23,688 nucleotides of DNA, from positions 1-23,688 of the IMG/VR virus record IMGVR_UViG_3300017772_000134. One strand, 5' to 3'. A program made the translations under genes and the position numbers. This document shows, one piece after another, positions 1 through 7,306 of this stretch (position 1 is its first letter; each line of letters begins with the position of its first letter). Source of the DNA: a virus. The notes under the pieces are model-generated. The model was given only the letters and a program-made list of their open reading frames with translations, had not been told where the DNA came from and ran no database searches.

Positions 1-244
1 CCCAACTGCCATGGCCACCAGTACCATCACCTAATCGATGAACACCAATACCATTTACCTTTACGTCTCCGCTTTTACCAACAGCAGGATCTCCACATGC
101 TGTAGAGTCTCCTTCTCGTATAACTGCCTTACTGTTAACATTGACATTAGGCGATCCACCAACATAAGAAGTCTTATGAAACGGACTTGGTGTAGGACTT
201 GCGTGTCCTGCATGTGAATCACCTTGTCTTACTATTCCTGGCAT
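1..244 (-). CDS. PAAR-motif tail-tip protein (3' end outside window)
   Basis: The reading frame starts at the ATG at 244 and runs off the left edge, leaving 81 residues visible. It begins MPGIVRQGDSHAGHAS and is rich in Gly, Val, Asn and Asp with short beta repeats (SKAVIREGD, SGDVKVNG), the pattern of PAAR proteins that cap the gp5/VgrG spike of contractile tails (T4 gp5.4). His and Cys residues in PFHK, TACGD, GVHRLGD and GGHGSW are placed like the zinc ligands that hold the PAAR tip together. An AGGA ribosome binding site lies just upstream, and only 8 bases separate it from the stop of the gp5 gene, as expected for spike and tip made together. Family assignment is strong; the metal ligands are inferred. 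Confidence 0.85.
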   Translation of the reverse strand, partial: MPGIVRQGDSHAGHASPTPSPFHKTSYVGGSPNVNVNSKAVIREGDSTACGDPAVGKSGDVKVNGIGVHRLGDGTGGHGSW

Positions 245-252
245 ATGTTATC

Positions 253-1575
253 CTATGGGTTAAGATCGATTGTTGGAGCAACGATCGTAACATTACCACT
301 GGCTGTTGTATTTTGAGTACTGCTATATGTTTCAGTCACAGCACCAGTAACACTTGAATTAAGAGTATTACCGTATGTCTCTGTAACCGCTCCGTCAATT
401 GTTTCTGCAAGAGTACCAACAACTCCGATTGTCTGATTTGTATTAACGCTTAATGTATAATCGGCTAAGGAGGTATGACTAAATGTACCAGCATTCATAA
501 CACTCTTATTATTCAAAACAGTTGTCGCCATATTATTTGTAACTGATGTTGTAAAGTCATTACCAACAGTTAACAGTTTGTCGTTAATAATATTAGTGGT
601 AGAATTATTCATAACACTTAGATTATCATCCACACCGATATTCGTTGATCGGCTACGGACGACTTCTGTCTCATGATTACCACCAATCTTGACTTGTTGC
701 GAACCTTTAATATTCATAGTCATATCTTTCTCGACTTGAAGATGATAATTACCATAGACCATCTGTCTTAAATCGCCATCGACAGTCATTGAACAGTTTC
801 CTTTAATATGGATATTCTTATTACCAAAAACGACTTCATAGTCATCACCGACTATTTTAACCTGGCGAGTTCCGTCAGTATAGATCTCTTCATAAGTACC
901 TGATGTATGCATACGATGAAGTCTTTCATTACCTGGAGTATCGTCAATTTCTGTTACATGACCAGACTCTGATTGGTATACTTTATTATATGGATAATCA
1001 GGAACATGACCATTCATAGGAGGTAATTCATTCCATGGAGTCTCAGCATAATAAGCGTCTGCCTTATTCTCGGATACAGAAGGAATTTGAGCAGGAACCG
1101 CCACTTGTATATCGGAAGGAGAAGAGCCTTGGGACCTTGCTTCCATCTGATCAGATTCGTTATAGTATTCCTGGCGACCTGCGAAGTTAGTATCAGGTTT
1201 ATCCATATATTCCATTGTTGGATAATGGTCGCCCGTGAAGCCTAATGACTTGGACCGAGGAGAATTTTGAGCAGCGATTGAACCCATAATAATAGGATCC
1301 TGAGCTGAAGGACCGTCTCTAAAGAAACCGACTACCCATGAACCTTCCATTAAACCGTGAGGCGTATCGCCTATACCCGAAGTACCAGAAGAAGTTGTGG
1401 GTAACATGACAGTAGCCCACGGAAGATCGTCGACATCTACAGCTCCCTTATTCTCTGTATGGAAACCAAAGCAACGTACTTTTACTCGGTTCATTTCTAA
1501 GGGATCGTAGCGATCTTCTACAACACCGGTAAACCAAGTAAAATCTCCACCTATAAACTGATCCATTCTATTCAT
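253..1575 (-). CDS. 5: Baseplate hub spike protein gp5, without lysozyme domain
   Basis: This 440-residue protein is a gp5/VgrG-type central spike. Residues about 10-103 form the OB-fold typical of gp5 (WFTGVVEDRYDPLEMNRVKV, then PWATVMLP and GSWVVGFFRDG). Residues about 104-200 are a low-complexity linker. From GHVTEIDD at 205 to the C-terminus runs a repetitive beta-helix (repeats such as DGDLRQMVYGNY and TETYGNTLNSS), which in T4 makes the membrane-piercing needle. T4 gp5 has a lysozyme domain between OB-fold and helix; here that space holds only the linker, so the spike has no visible muramidase. It follows the gp27 gene and precedes the PAAR tip gene, matching assembly of hub, spike and tip. 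GGGAG lies upstream of the chosen ATG at 1575. Confidence 0.9.
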   Translation of the reverse strand: MNRMDQFIGGDFTWFTGVVEDRYDPLEMNRVKVRCFGFHTENKGAVDVDDLPWATVMLPTTSSGTSGIGDTPHGLMEGSWVVGFFRDGPSAQDPIIMGSIAAQNSPRSKSLGFTGDHYPTMEYMDKPDTNFAGRQEYYNESDQMEARSQGSSPSDIQVAVPAQIPSVSENKADAYYAETPWNELPPMNGHVPDYPYNKVYQSESGHVTEIDDTPGNERLHRMHTSGTYEEIYTDGTRQVKIVGDDYEVVFGNKNIHIKGNCSMTVDGDLRQMVYGNYHLQVEKDMTMNIKGSQQVKIGGNHETEVVRSRSTNIGVDDNLSVMNNSTTNIINDKLLTVGNDFTTSVTNNMATTVLNNKSVMNAGTFSHTSLADYTLSVNTNQTIGVVGTLAETIDGAVTETYGNTLNSSVTGAVTETYSSTQNTTASGNVTIVAPTIDLNP

Positions 1576-1662
1576 TATTTAGCGCTCCCTTTCCGACCCA
1601 TTTTTTCGGCGGAAAATTTTTTTATATCAATATGTTTTATAACTTTTTCTGACAGCATAAAA

Positions 1663-2973
1663 TTAGTCTCTTTTCTGTATATTATCTAATGAGTCTATAA
1701 AGGAATCTTTCTTTAATCGTAATTCCATTCTATATTCATCATTAAACTTATGTGTAATAGCCGCAATGATATACTTACCGGATAAGTAGAGATCTTTACT
1801 TCTTTTATCATTACCTGCATCTATAGATTTTACTACATTAATATCTATGCACATACCAGCATGAAGCTCAAAGTCTCCATATATCTCTACTGTTAATTCG
1901 AGAGTATCCATATTCTGTACGTAAGCATTCGCTGCGAGTATATCTGAATTCGCTGGTGCTTGGTAACTAGAGCCCCCAGATACCGCCGAGGTGTTTAGAC
2001 TGATATAAAAGTTAGTCGAATCCCTATGCTCTTCTAAGGGTCTCTGTTCAATCTCGCGCCCTCCTGGTACAACACCATTCTTATTAAGGCGTAACTTATT
2101 TTCACTGTATGCATAAGTCTGTGTATCGTATGACTTTGTTGCTATATCTAATGTATGTAATGTTGATGAATAAGCTCCAAGTCCTATATTCATATATTGA
2201 CTCATATTAAATTCAGATGATAACGTTAATACCTTCGAAGCAAGGTTATCAGTATTCTCAGTTGAACCAACAATAGTATTCATTATAGGAGCGTACTTAT
2301 ATTCTCTATAAGAGTCTTCATTAATAAGGTTCTCATAGGATTCAAAATATATACCATGTCCTAATGTCTCATAGAAAAAGAACGGTGTCCCATTGTCATA
2401 AGATCTCCTTGCTAACCAATTAATAAGGTACATAGGTCTCATACGTGGATATACACCAACAATAGTCTGTTTAGTCTCTGTATTAATAGTAAGATTCTTA
2501 TCGTCGATACCTAACTCATCTGTACACAGATTCTTTATTAACTGCCCTGGTACATTGTTAAACGGCTTAGATATAGTCTTAGATTGACTTATATAAGCGT
2601 GCTCTGAGACACATCTGAACACATACGTGGCCGTACCTGGACTGAGTTTAGAGTAACTGTGGATCTCTGCGATTACAAATTTGTGCGTATATTTAGTCGT
2701 AGATCCCCCTTTGAGCCGTCTCTTCACTACTACGTTAAGTCCCTCACCACTCACACATCTCACTTTTTCCATCATATTTGCAGCATCTAATATATTGAAC
2801 TCAGCTTGCAACGATCCACTATACAGAGATTCATCTATAGAGAATAATGCAATAAGGTCTTTTATATCATATTCTGTACCGTCATTACATACAAGTATTG
2901 CACTCTCTAACTCATAAGATGATGGTATTATAGCGTCTGAACCATTAGCAAGTTTACTATTATATCTAGACAT
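1663..2973 (-). CDS. 27: Baseplate hub subunit, gp27-like
   Basis: This 436-residue protein resembles the gp27 hub that forms the trimeric ring joining the tail tube to the gp5 spike. The N-terminal part (LFSIDESLYSGSLQAEFNIL) and the segment after it follow the gp27 pattern of a tube-like domain with bound-strand exchange. The C-terminal part (GKYIIAAITHKFNDEYRMEL) is the common end of phage hub proteins, a second tube-like barrel. It is slightly longer than T4 gp27 (391 residues). Its first codons overlap the end of the gp53 gene by 8 bases, so the two are probably translationally coupled. The 87 bases between its stop and the gp5 start hold no gene. The identification rests on recalled family pattern plus position between gp53 and gp5. 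Confidence 0.8.
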   Translation of the reverse strand: MSRYNSKLANGSDAIIPSSYELESAILVCNDGTEYDIKDLIALFSIDESLYSGSLQAEFNILDAANMMEKVRCVSGEGLNVVVKRRLKGGSTTKYTHKFVIAEIHSYSKLSPGTATYVFRCVSEHAYISQSKTISKPFNNVPGQLIKNLCTDELGIDDKNLTINTETKQTIVGVYPRMRPMYLINWLARRSYDNGTPFFFYETLGHGIYFESYENLINEDSYREYKYAPIMNTIVGSTENTDNLASKVLTLSSEFNMSQYMNIGLGAYSSTLHTLDIATKSYDTQTYAYSENKLRLNKNGVVPGGREIEQRPLEEHRDSTNFYISLNTSAVSGGSSYQAPANSDILAANAYVQNMDTLELTVEIYGDFELHAGMCIDINVVKSIDAGNDKRSKDLYLSGKYIIAAITHKFNDEYRMELRLKKDSFIDSLDNIQKRD

Positions 2974-3787
2974 TATTGATTATTGCCTCATATTTCTCTA
3001 CGAATTGGTTTATATACTTAGGATCGACTACACGTATTTTTGATCTTGCTTCATTAGCAGCAAAGAGATGACTTCTATTAGTATCAAAGGAAAGCTCTCC
3101 ACTTGGCTCTCCTCCATTAATGAATACATTATTTGTCGCTACTCTTTTTTCTGAATCGTCTGATCTATAATAGTTATGGGGAGCATCGATATACCTATAT
3201 ACGTCATATGTATTAACGGAATCTGTTGTATTTGATCCTGTTACCTTTTCTGTGGCATTTTGTGGTCCTGGGGCTGAAGATCCTATGAAAGATCCTTGGA
3301 CATTTTGCAACACAAGCTGATTCATATCCAAATTCTTCTTCACCAGGGTACCAGTGGCGCCTGAGGTCGTACCTGTAATCGTTTCTCCTAATTCGAACCT
3401 ACCCGATAGACTATTCGGATAACCTATCTCTACACCTATATCGCCTGTATCGTCTACTGATGGATTAGTCGTAATGACAACTCCTTCAAATTCCTGGTCC
3501 ATATAGGCTTGAAGCTTCTCTTGACTCATCGGCCATGCAGCAAGTCCGTCATGTAAGAAATCATTAATGACAAAGAATGTCCAATAGTACTGAGTAGTAC
3601 CATATATTCTCTGACTGACAATATCAGGTCTCTCTCCATTCTTTACCTCATAGAAACTATATGAATTAAGGTCATCGAGAAACGCATTCAGTGGTCTTGC
3701 ACTTCGATATATATCGACAACCGTCTGTTTGATACCATCTCTATCAAAGTCATAGGGCAAAGTAGGGAATTGTTTGAAGTAGCTCAT
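2966..3787 (-). CDS. 53: Baseplate wedge protein gp53
   Basis: The product is a 273-residue relative of T4 gp53, which clamps adjacent baseplate wedges together. The diagnostic LysM-like segment RPDIVSQ then RIYGTTQYYWTFFVIND is at residues about 54-76 and aligns with the T4 motif ending in YWVLLMCND. T4 gp53 is 196 residues; the extra length is mainly an insertion at about 120-195 with Gly/Thr/Ser-rich strands (ETITGTTSGATGTLV), a small beta module often seen in marine T4-like baseplate proteins. The C-terminus (IRVVDPKYINQFVEKYEAII) matches the T4 end IIAKSDINSFMNDLIRIMEK in style. Its start shares one base with the stop of the upstream gp48 gene (TAATG). Confidence 0.9.
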   Translation of the reverse strand: MSYFKQFPTLPYDFDRDGIKQTVVDIYRSARPLNAFLDDLNSYSFYEVKNGERPDIVSQRIYGTTQYYWTFFVINDFLHDGLAAWPMSQEKLQAYMDQEFEGVVITTNPSVDDTGDIGVEIGYPNSLSGRFELGETITGTTSGATGTLVKKNLDMNQLVLQNVQGSFIGSSAPGPQNATEKVTGSNTTDSVNTYDVYRYIDAPHNYYRSDDSEKRVATNNVFINGGEPSGELSFDTNRSHLFAANEARSKIRVVDPKYINQFVEKYEAIINNV

Positions 3788-4626
3788 TATCCTTGTCCTC
3801 CAGGAATATTAGATGTATTGCTCGTCAGATCTTGCAATTGATCTGGTGTCTCGCCGACAATATGACCTGCAGACTCGTATCCATCTACGTATTTCAGTCC
3901 CTTACCATACAGATCGTCTCTTGTAATTGGACGTACCTCTTGGAATGTAAGACTCATATCGACCTCTACAGGTGCAGCACCTAAATCGCCGTCATTCGCA
4001 TGGAATGAATTACCTGTAGGATTATAGTTTGTAGCCATTGCAGTCAAATATGTATCAATAATTCTTGGCATATACTTATTGACTTTACCACCTGCCATGA
4101 ATTTGATACGGAACGTAGGTGGATATTCCAACGATCCCGCACCTACCTCCTTTGGATACATATACTTACGGAATATACTCTCAATCTCATGGGCTGTTTT
4201 TGACTCTCCTGCTGATGTAGGTACTAATTTGAATGCAAAATCAAATGTTCTGACATTGACTCCTTCGAATGTCGTCGCTGTATAGGGATTTACTACTATA
4301 CCAGATTTGATTTCGCTTGATGTTGCCAAACCTCCAATACCAGGAATACCACCAGATGCCTTTCCTCCCTCTTTGGTAACTCTTGATACAAGATCGGCAG
4401 CACCTACTTTATCTCCTTGGACTGCAGCATTTGCAAACATACCGGTCATGCCAAGTTCTTGTGCGCCATAATTCATACCATCATTTGATGTTACTCCACT
4501 TGGGATAAACAGATGGATTTGATTAAATTCGGGTACTCCTTTTCTTGCCATCGAAAAAGATACGTGTGGGAATCCGTCTTCGGATACTTTGGACCTGAGC
4601 GTTTCAGGGAATGTTAAGATCGACAT
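3787..4626 (-). CDS. 48: Baseplate tail-tube cap/junction protein, gp48-like
   Basis: This 279-residue protein belongs to the tube-like baseplate family of T4 gp48 and gp54. Residues about 125-245 carry the tube fold signature: TFDFAFKLVPTSAGESKTAH, a helix ending in FRKYMYP, then YPPTFRIKF and the late strand VDMSLTFQEVRP. gp48 sits on the central hub and starts tail tube polymerisation. It is the first gene of the leftward hub/wedge operon (48, 53, 27, 5, PAAR), behind a TATAAATA late promoter at 4675-4682. The choice of gp48 over gp54 comes from operon position and the presence of a better gp54 candidate on the other strand; the two families are related, so the symbol is less certain than the fold. 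Confidence 0.75.
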   Translation of the reverse strand: MSILTFPETLRSKVSEDGFPHVSFSMARKGVPEFNQIHLFIPSGVTSNDGMNYGAQELGMTGMFANAAVQGDKVGAADLVSRVTKEGGKASGGIPGIGGLATSSEIKSGIVVNPYTATTFEGVNVRTFDFAFKLVPTSAGESKTAHEIESIFRKYMYPKEVGAGSLEYPPTFRIKFMAGGKVNKYMPRIIDTYLTAMATNYNPTGNSFHANDGDLGAAPVEVDMSLTFQEVRPITRDDLYGKGLKYVDGYESAGHIVGETPDQLQDLTSNTSNIPGGQG

Positions 4627-4641
4627 ATTGTTTTTTACCTG

Positions 4642-4649
4642 TATAAATA
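4642..4649 (+). promoter_or_regulatory. T4-type late promoter for gene 4
   Basis: The sequence TATAAATA exactly matches the T4 late promoter consensus recognised by the gp55-gp33-RNA polymerase complex. It lies 33 bases before the gp4 start codon and faces right. The window also encodes gp33, the late co-activator, so late promoters are expected. Confidence 0.75.
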
Positions 4650-4674
4650 GTAATACATTAATAACTTATAGATC

Positions 4675-4682
4675 TATTTATA
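4675..4682 (-). promoter_or_regulatory. T4-type late promoter for the gp48-PAAR operon
   Basis: The plus strand reads TATTTATA, which is TATAAATA on the minus strand, about 50 bases upstream of the gp48 start at 4626. It faces the plus-strand late promoter at 4642-4649 with 25 bases between them, so the two transcripts overlap briefly before diverging into opposite structural operons. Its last base is the first base of the gp4 start codon. Confidence 0.7.
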
Positions 4683-5128
4683 TGGCTTATAAAGGTAAAT
4701 ACACAGTAAAGAACAAAAAGAAATACGCAGGTGACCCTACAAAGGTGACATATAGATCACTATGGGAGCGCAATACATTTAGATGGGCTGAGGCTAATCC
4801 ACAAGTACGTGCTTGGAATAGTGAGGAAATAGTTATACCATACAAGTGCAAAACAGATGGTAAACTACATCGTTATTTTGTCGATATGCTTATTGAAATG
4901 AGCAATGGTGAGGTTATACTTGTTGAAATTAAACCCAAGAAACAAACAGTTCCTCCAAAGAATCCTAAACGAAAGACAAAAAAGTATCTCAATGAAGTGA
5001 CTACATATATCAAAAATACATCTAAATGGAATGCTGCTCAGCAATTTGCTCATGCAAAAGGTTGGAAATTTCAGATATGGACCGAAGATACTTTAAAGAA
5101 TTTAGGCGTGAAACTACTCAAAGGATAG
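4682..5128 (+). CDS. 4: Head completion protein gp4 (nuclease-fold)
   Basis: The 148-residue product aligns almost end to end with T4 gp4 (also called gp50, 150 residues), which finishes the DNA-filled head before tail joining. Matching segments include MAYKGKYTVKNKKKY, GDPTKVTYRSLWE, EIVIPY and VEIKPKKQT. The family has a restriction-endonuclease-like fold; Asp68 (YFVDM) and Glu82-Ile-Lys84 (VEIKPKK) are placed as the PD-(D/E)xK catalytic residues. The start is the ATG at 4682, because the open frame upstream reaches into the promoter and the T4 N-terminus (MAYSGKW) aligns here. No clear Shine-Dalgarno sequence precedes it. A late promoter is 33 bases upstream, as fits a virion-assembly gene. 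Confidence 0.93.
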   Translation: MAYKGKYTVKNKKKYAGDPTKVTYRSLWERNTFRWAEANPQVRAWNSEEIVIPYKCKTDGKLHRYFVDMLIEMSNGEVILVEIKPKKQTVPPKNPKRKTKKYLNEVTTYIKNTSKWNAAQQFAHAKGWKFQIWTEDTLKNLGVKLLKG

Positions 5129-5136
5129 TATAAATA
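5129..5136 (+). promoter_or_regulatory. Late-promoter-like TATAAATA next to a start codon
   Basis: A perfect TATAAATA begins on the base after the gp4 stop codon and ends 5 bases before the ATG at 5142. If used, transcription would begin at or near the start codon and make a leaderless or nearly leaderless mRNA. It may equally be a chance match in an AT-rich spacer. Confidence 0.4.
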
Positions 5137-5141
5137 GATAT

Positions 5142-5732
5142 ATGGCTAGTTTATTTGACACACTACAATCGCAAGCATTCAGGGCTGGGGTAACACCAAG
5201 GACTGCAGAGGCGACAAAATGGTTTCAGCGAAATGTTAAAAAACTTGCTGATCCTAATCCTAGGAGTTTGCTTAAGGATACTGCATTAGAACCAACAACT
5301 AAACCACGTGTTGGCGATATGATGATGTATTTTTATGACCCTAAGCATAAGAAAACGCTACCATACTATGATAGATTTCCTCTATCGATTATGGTAGAAC
5401 CTGCTAAGGGTGGATTCTATGGACTGAATCTGCACTATCTTTCACCCGGTGTGAGGGCTAGATTTCTTGATGCAATGATGGATTTAGCACCTAAGACTAT
5501 GAATGATACAACGCGATTACAGAAATTAAGATATAAGACTATTATTGGTGCTAAGAAATATAAAGAATTTGCACCATGTTTTAAGCATTATTTAATGGAC
5601 CATGTTAAGTCACGTATAGTAAGAGTACCTATGACTGAATGGCCTATTGCAATATTCCTACCGACTGAACAATTCAAAGGCGTTAAGGCTGAATCGGTAT
5701 GGAGATACTCAAGGAAACAATACGCATCATGA
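5142..5732 (+). CDS. Conserved phage protein of unknown function
   Basis: The product has 196 residues and no domain I can name with confidence. It has a distinctive central stretch, MMYFYDPKHKKTLPYYDRFP followed by SIMVEPAKGGFYGLNLHYL, which I associate with a conserved protein next to gene 4 in marine T4-like phages. It is basic and aromatic, with no signal peptide or membrane segment. It lies between gp4 and a gp54-like tube protein, so a virion assembly or structural role is likely but not shown. The start is close behind the gp4 stop; the nearest purine-rich site (AAAGGA, 5120-5125) is unusually far upstream. Its TGA overlaps the next ATG (ATGA). Confidence 0.85.
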   Translation: MASLFDTLQSQAFRAGVTPRTAEATKWFQRNVKKLADPNPRSLLKDTALEPTTKPRVGDMMMYFYDPKHKKTLPYYDRFPLSIMVEPAKGGFYGLNLHYLSPGVRARFLDAMMDLAPKTMNDTTRLQKLRYKTIIGAKKYKEFAPCFKHYLMDHVKSRIVRVPMTEWPIAIFLPTEQFKGVKAESVWRYSRKQYAS

Positions 5733-6394
5733 ACAGTATAGACGATTTAAAATCAACTATTGCAAAGAAAGGCGGTCTTGCTATGCAAAACCGTTTTCAA
5801 ATATTCTTTACACCGCCAACTGCGAATAGTGTTAAGAATCTAATGAATCAGAGTATCAAAAGTTTAATTGGAGACCTTGCAAAGAACGCATTACAAGGCG
5901 CACCTGCTAAAAACCTTTTACCAGATCCAAGAGACGTCGCAATATTATGTGAAGCGGTAAGTTTTCCTGGTAGACAAATTACCACTATTGACTATATTGC
6001 AGATAGGCAAGGCATTAAAGTTCCATATTCAGTTATCAATGAAGACATTAGTATGACATTCCTTCTTACTAATGACTATTACATTAAGAGAATGTTTGAC
6101 ACTTGGACCTCAGGCATTTTTGATATGGAAAAATATAGAGCAGGATATAAAAAAGATTTTGTAACGGACATTGTTATACAACAACTTAATCAAGACAATG
6201 TTCCGGTATATAGCGTTAAGTTGGAGAATGCATTTCCCACAACAGTTAGCGCAATTAATTTGGACAACAATAGTGAGAACACTGTCCAAAAACTAACAGT
6301 GACTATGAGTTACGAAAACTTTGTACCAGAAGATATTGTGGATAGTACTAAGTCTATCAAAGACACAATAATTGATGGTATATTTGGCGATTAA
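5729..6394 (+). CDS. Tail tube-like baseplate protein, gp54-like
   Basis: The 221-residue protein has the layout of T4 gp54, the baseplate tail-tube initiator. An N-terminal region (MNSIDDLKSTIAKKGGLAMQ, then NRFQIFF) is followed by the tube fold: a strand with SFPGRQITTIDYIADRQG, then ISMTFLLTNDYYIKRMFDTW and the late strands VYSVKLENAFPTTVSAI and KLTVTMSYENFVPE. T4 gp54 has the same 'first strand - helix with W - last strand' pattern. The start is the ATG at 5729 inside the preceding stop (ATGA); the frame is open to 5699 but that would overlap the upstream gene more. It could also be labelled a generic tail tube protein (gp19 family). Confidence 0.7.
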   Translation: MNSIDDLKSTIAKKGGLAMQNRFQIFFTPPTANSVKNLMNQSIKSLIGDLAKNALQGAPAKNLLPDPRDVAILCEAVSFPGRQITTIDYIADRQGIKVPYSVINEDISMTFLLTNDYYIKRMFDTWTSGIFDMEKYRAGYKKDFVTDIVIQQLNQDNVPVYSVKLENAFPTTVSAINLDNNSENTVQKLTVTMSYENFVPEDIVDSTKSIKDTIIDGIFGD

Positions 6395-6422
6395 TATAAT
6401 TTAATATAATTAGGAGAATAGA

Positions 6423-7124
6423 ATGGCTTTACCCAAGATTAATGTCCCATCGTATGACGTAAAATTACCGTCAACAGGGGAAACATTAAAGATGAGACCT
6501 TATTTAGTAAAAGAAGAAAAGGTCTTAATGATTGCATTGGAATCCAGTGACCCTGGACAAATTGCAGAAGCAGTAAGGAATGTGATTAGTTCATGTTATT
6601 CATTGGATAACGTTGAATCACTAACCACATTTGATATAGAATATTTATTTTTGCAACTCAGAGGAAAATCTGTAGGCGAGGATATGGAATTACAACTTAA
6701 ATGTGAGCATTGCGAAGCGCTCAATCCGGTTGTAATTAATGTTGGAGATATTGAGGTAACAAATATTTCTGATAATAATATTGTTATGGTTACTGATGAT
6801 GTAGGTCTTAAAATGACTTGGCCATCAGTTAAAACATTTGGTGCAATTGATATTGAGAAACTAAACTCTGTTGAGGGTTTAATGGATCTTATAGTCGAAT
6901 GCGTTGATAGTATATTTGACAATGATGAGGTATATTCGAAGAATGATATGTCTAAAGAAGAATTGGTTGACTTTATTGATAATCTTAATTCAGCTCAATT
7001 TAAAAAGGTGCAAGGATTCTTCCAAGATATACCGGCTGTAGAACATAATGTTAAATTAAAATGTGTTAGTTGTGGTGAGGATAATAATATTGAGCTAAGA
7101 GGTCTGCAAAGTTTTTTTTCATAG
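6423..7124 (+). CDS. 26: Baseplate hub assembly protein gp26 family
   Basis: The 233-residue protein matches the T4-type gp26 baseplate hub family: N-terminal MALPKINVPSYDVKLPSTGE, then KMRPYLVKEEKVLMIALES and IEYLFLQLRGKSVGE. Two CxxC pairs, Cys94-Cys97 (CEHC) and Cys214-Cys217 (CVSC), could bind one zinc. A strong AGGAGA site precedes the ATG. The last codons read AGT TTT TTT TCA TAG, which places a T TTT TTT slippery heptamer (7112-7118) in the right phase for -1 frameshifting into a conserved downstream frame (see the extension entry). The protein would then be made in a short form (233 residues) and a long form (294 residues), like tail assembly chaperones in many phages. Confidence 0.88.
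   Translation: MALPKINVPSYDVKLPSTGETLKMRPYLVKEEKVLMIALESSDPGQIAEAVRNVISSCYSLDNVESLTTFDIEYLFLQLRGKSVGEDMELQLKCEHCEALNPVVINVGDIEVTNISDNNIVMVTDDVGLKMTWPSVKTFGAIDIEKLNSVEGLMDLIVECVDSIFDNDEVYSKNDMSKEELVDFIDNLNSAQFKKVQGFFQDIPAVEHNVKLKCVSCGEDNNIELRGLQSFFS
7112..7118 (+). promoter_or_regulatory. Slippery heptamer T TTT TTT for -1 frameshift
   Basis: Within gene 26 the codons run AGT TTT TTT TCA TAG, giving X XXY YYZ = T TTT TTT in the correct phase. A -1 slip reads TTC ATA GGC CTT next and enters a frame open to 7306. Nine bases downstream CTTTC (7127-7131) and GAGAG (7136-7140) can pair with one G-U, around a GCAT loop, as a weak possible stimulator. Confidence 0.65.
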
Positions 7125-7306
7125 GCCTTTCGCATGAGAGCTTGACCAATTATTATAAGACTAACTTCGCATTAATGCAACATCACAAGTACAGCTTGAC
7201 AGAATTGGAAAATATGTTACCGTGGGAAAGGCAAATATATGTTGCTTTATTACAACAATATATTGAAGATGAAAATCAAAAAATGAAACAAAGGACAAAA
7301 CGATGA
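7118..7306 (+). CDS. Frameshift extension of gp26 (gp51-like position)
   Basis: After a -1 shift at 7112-7118 the frame stays open for 62 more codons to TGA at 7304-7306. The encoded tail includes GLSHESLTNYYKTNFALMQH and HKYSLTELENMLPWERQIYV. I recognise this pattern from a short protein beside gp26 in marine T4-like phages, where it is sometimes labelled gp51. The conserved part begins before the first ATG in this frame (7175), which argues for frameshifted translation rather than separate initiation; the alternative is a short protein starting at ATG 7175. 'PWERQIYVALL' resembles the C-terminal part of frameshifted tail chaperones in other phages. The stop overlaps the next start (ATGA at 7303). 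Confidence 0.7.
   Translation, partial: FIGLSHESLTNYYKTNFALMQHHKYSLTELENMLPWERQIYVALLQQYIEDENQKMKQRTKR

Noticed and set aside
1576-1662. A/T-rich gap between the gp27 and gp5 genes with a short TTTTC-CGCC-GAAAA stem
   Set aside because: The stem is only 5 bp and A/T-rich, and no exact late promoter is present, so no regulatory call is made.
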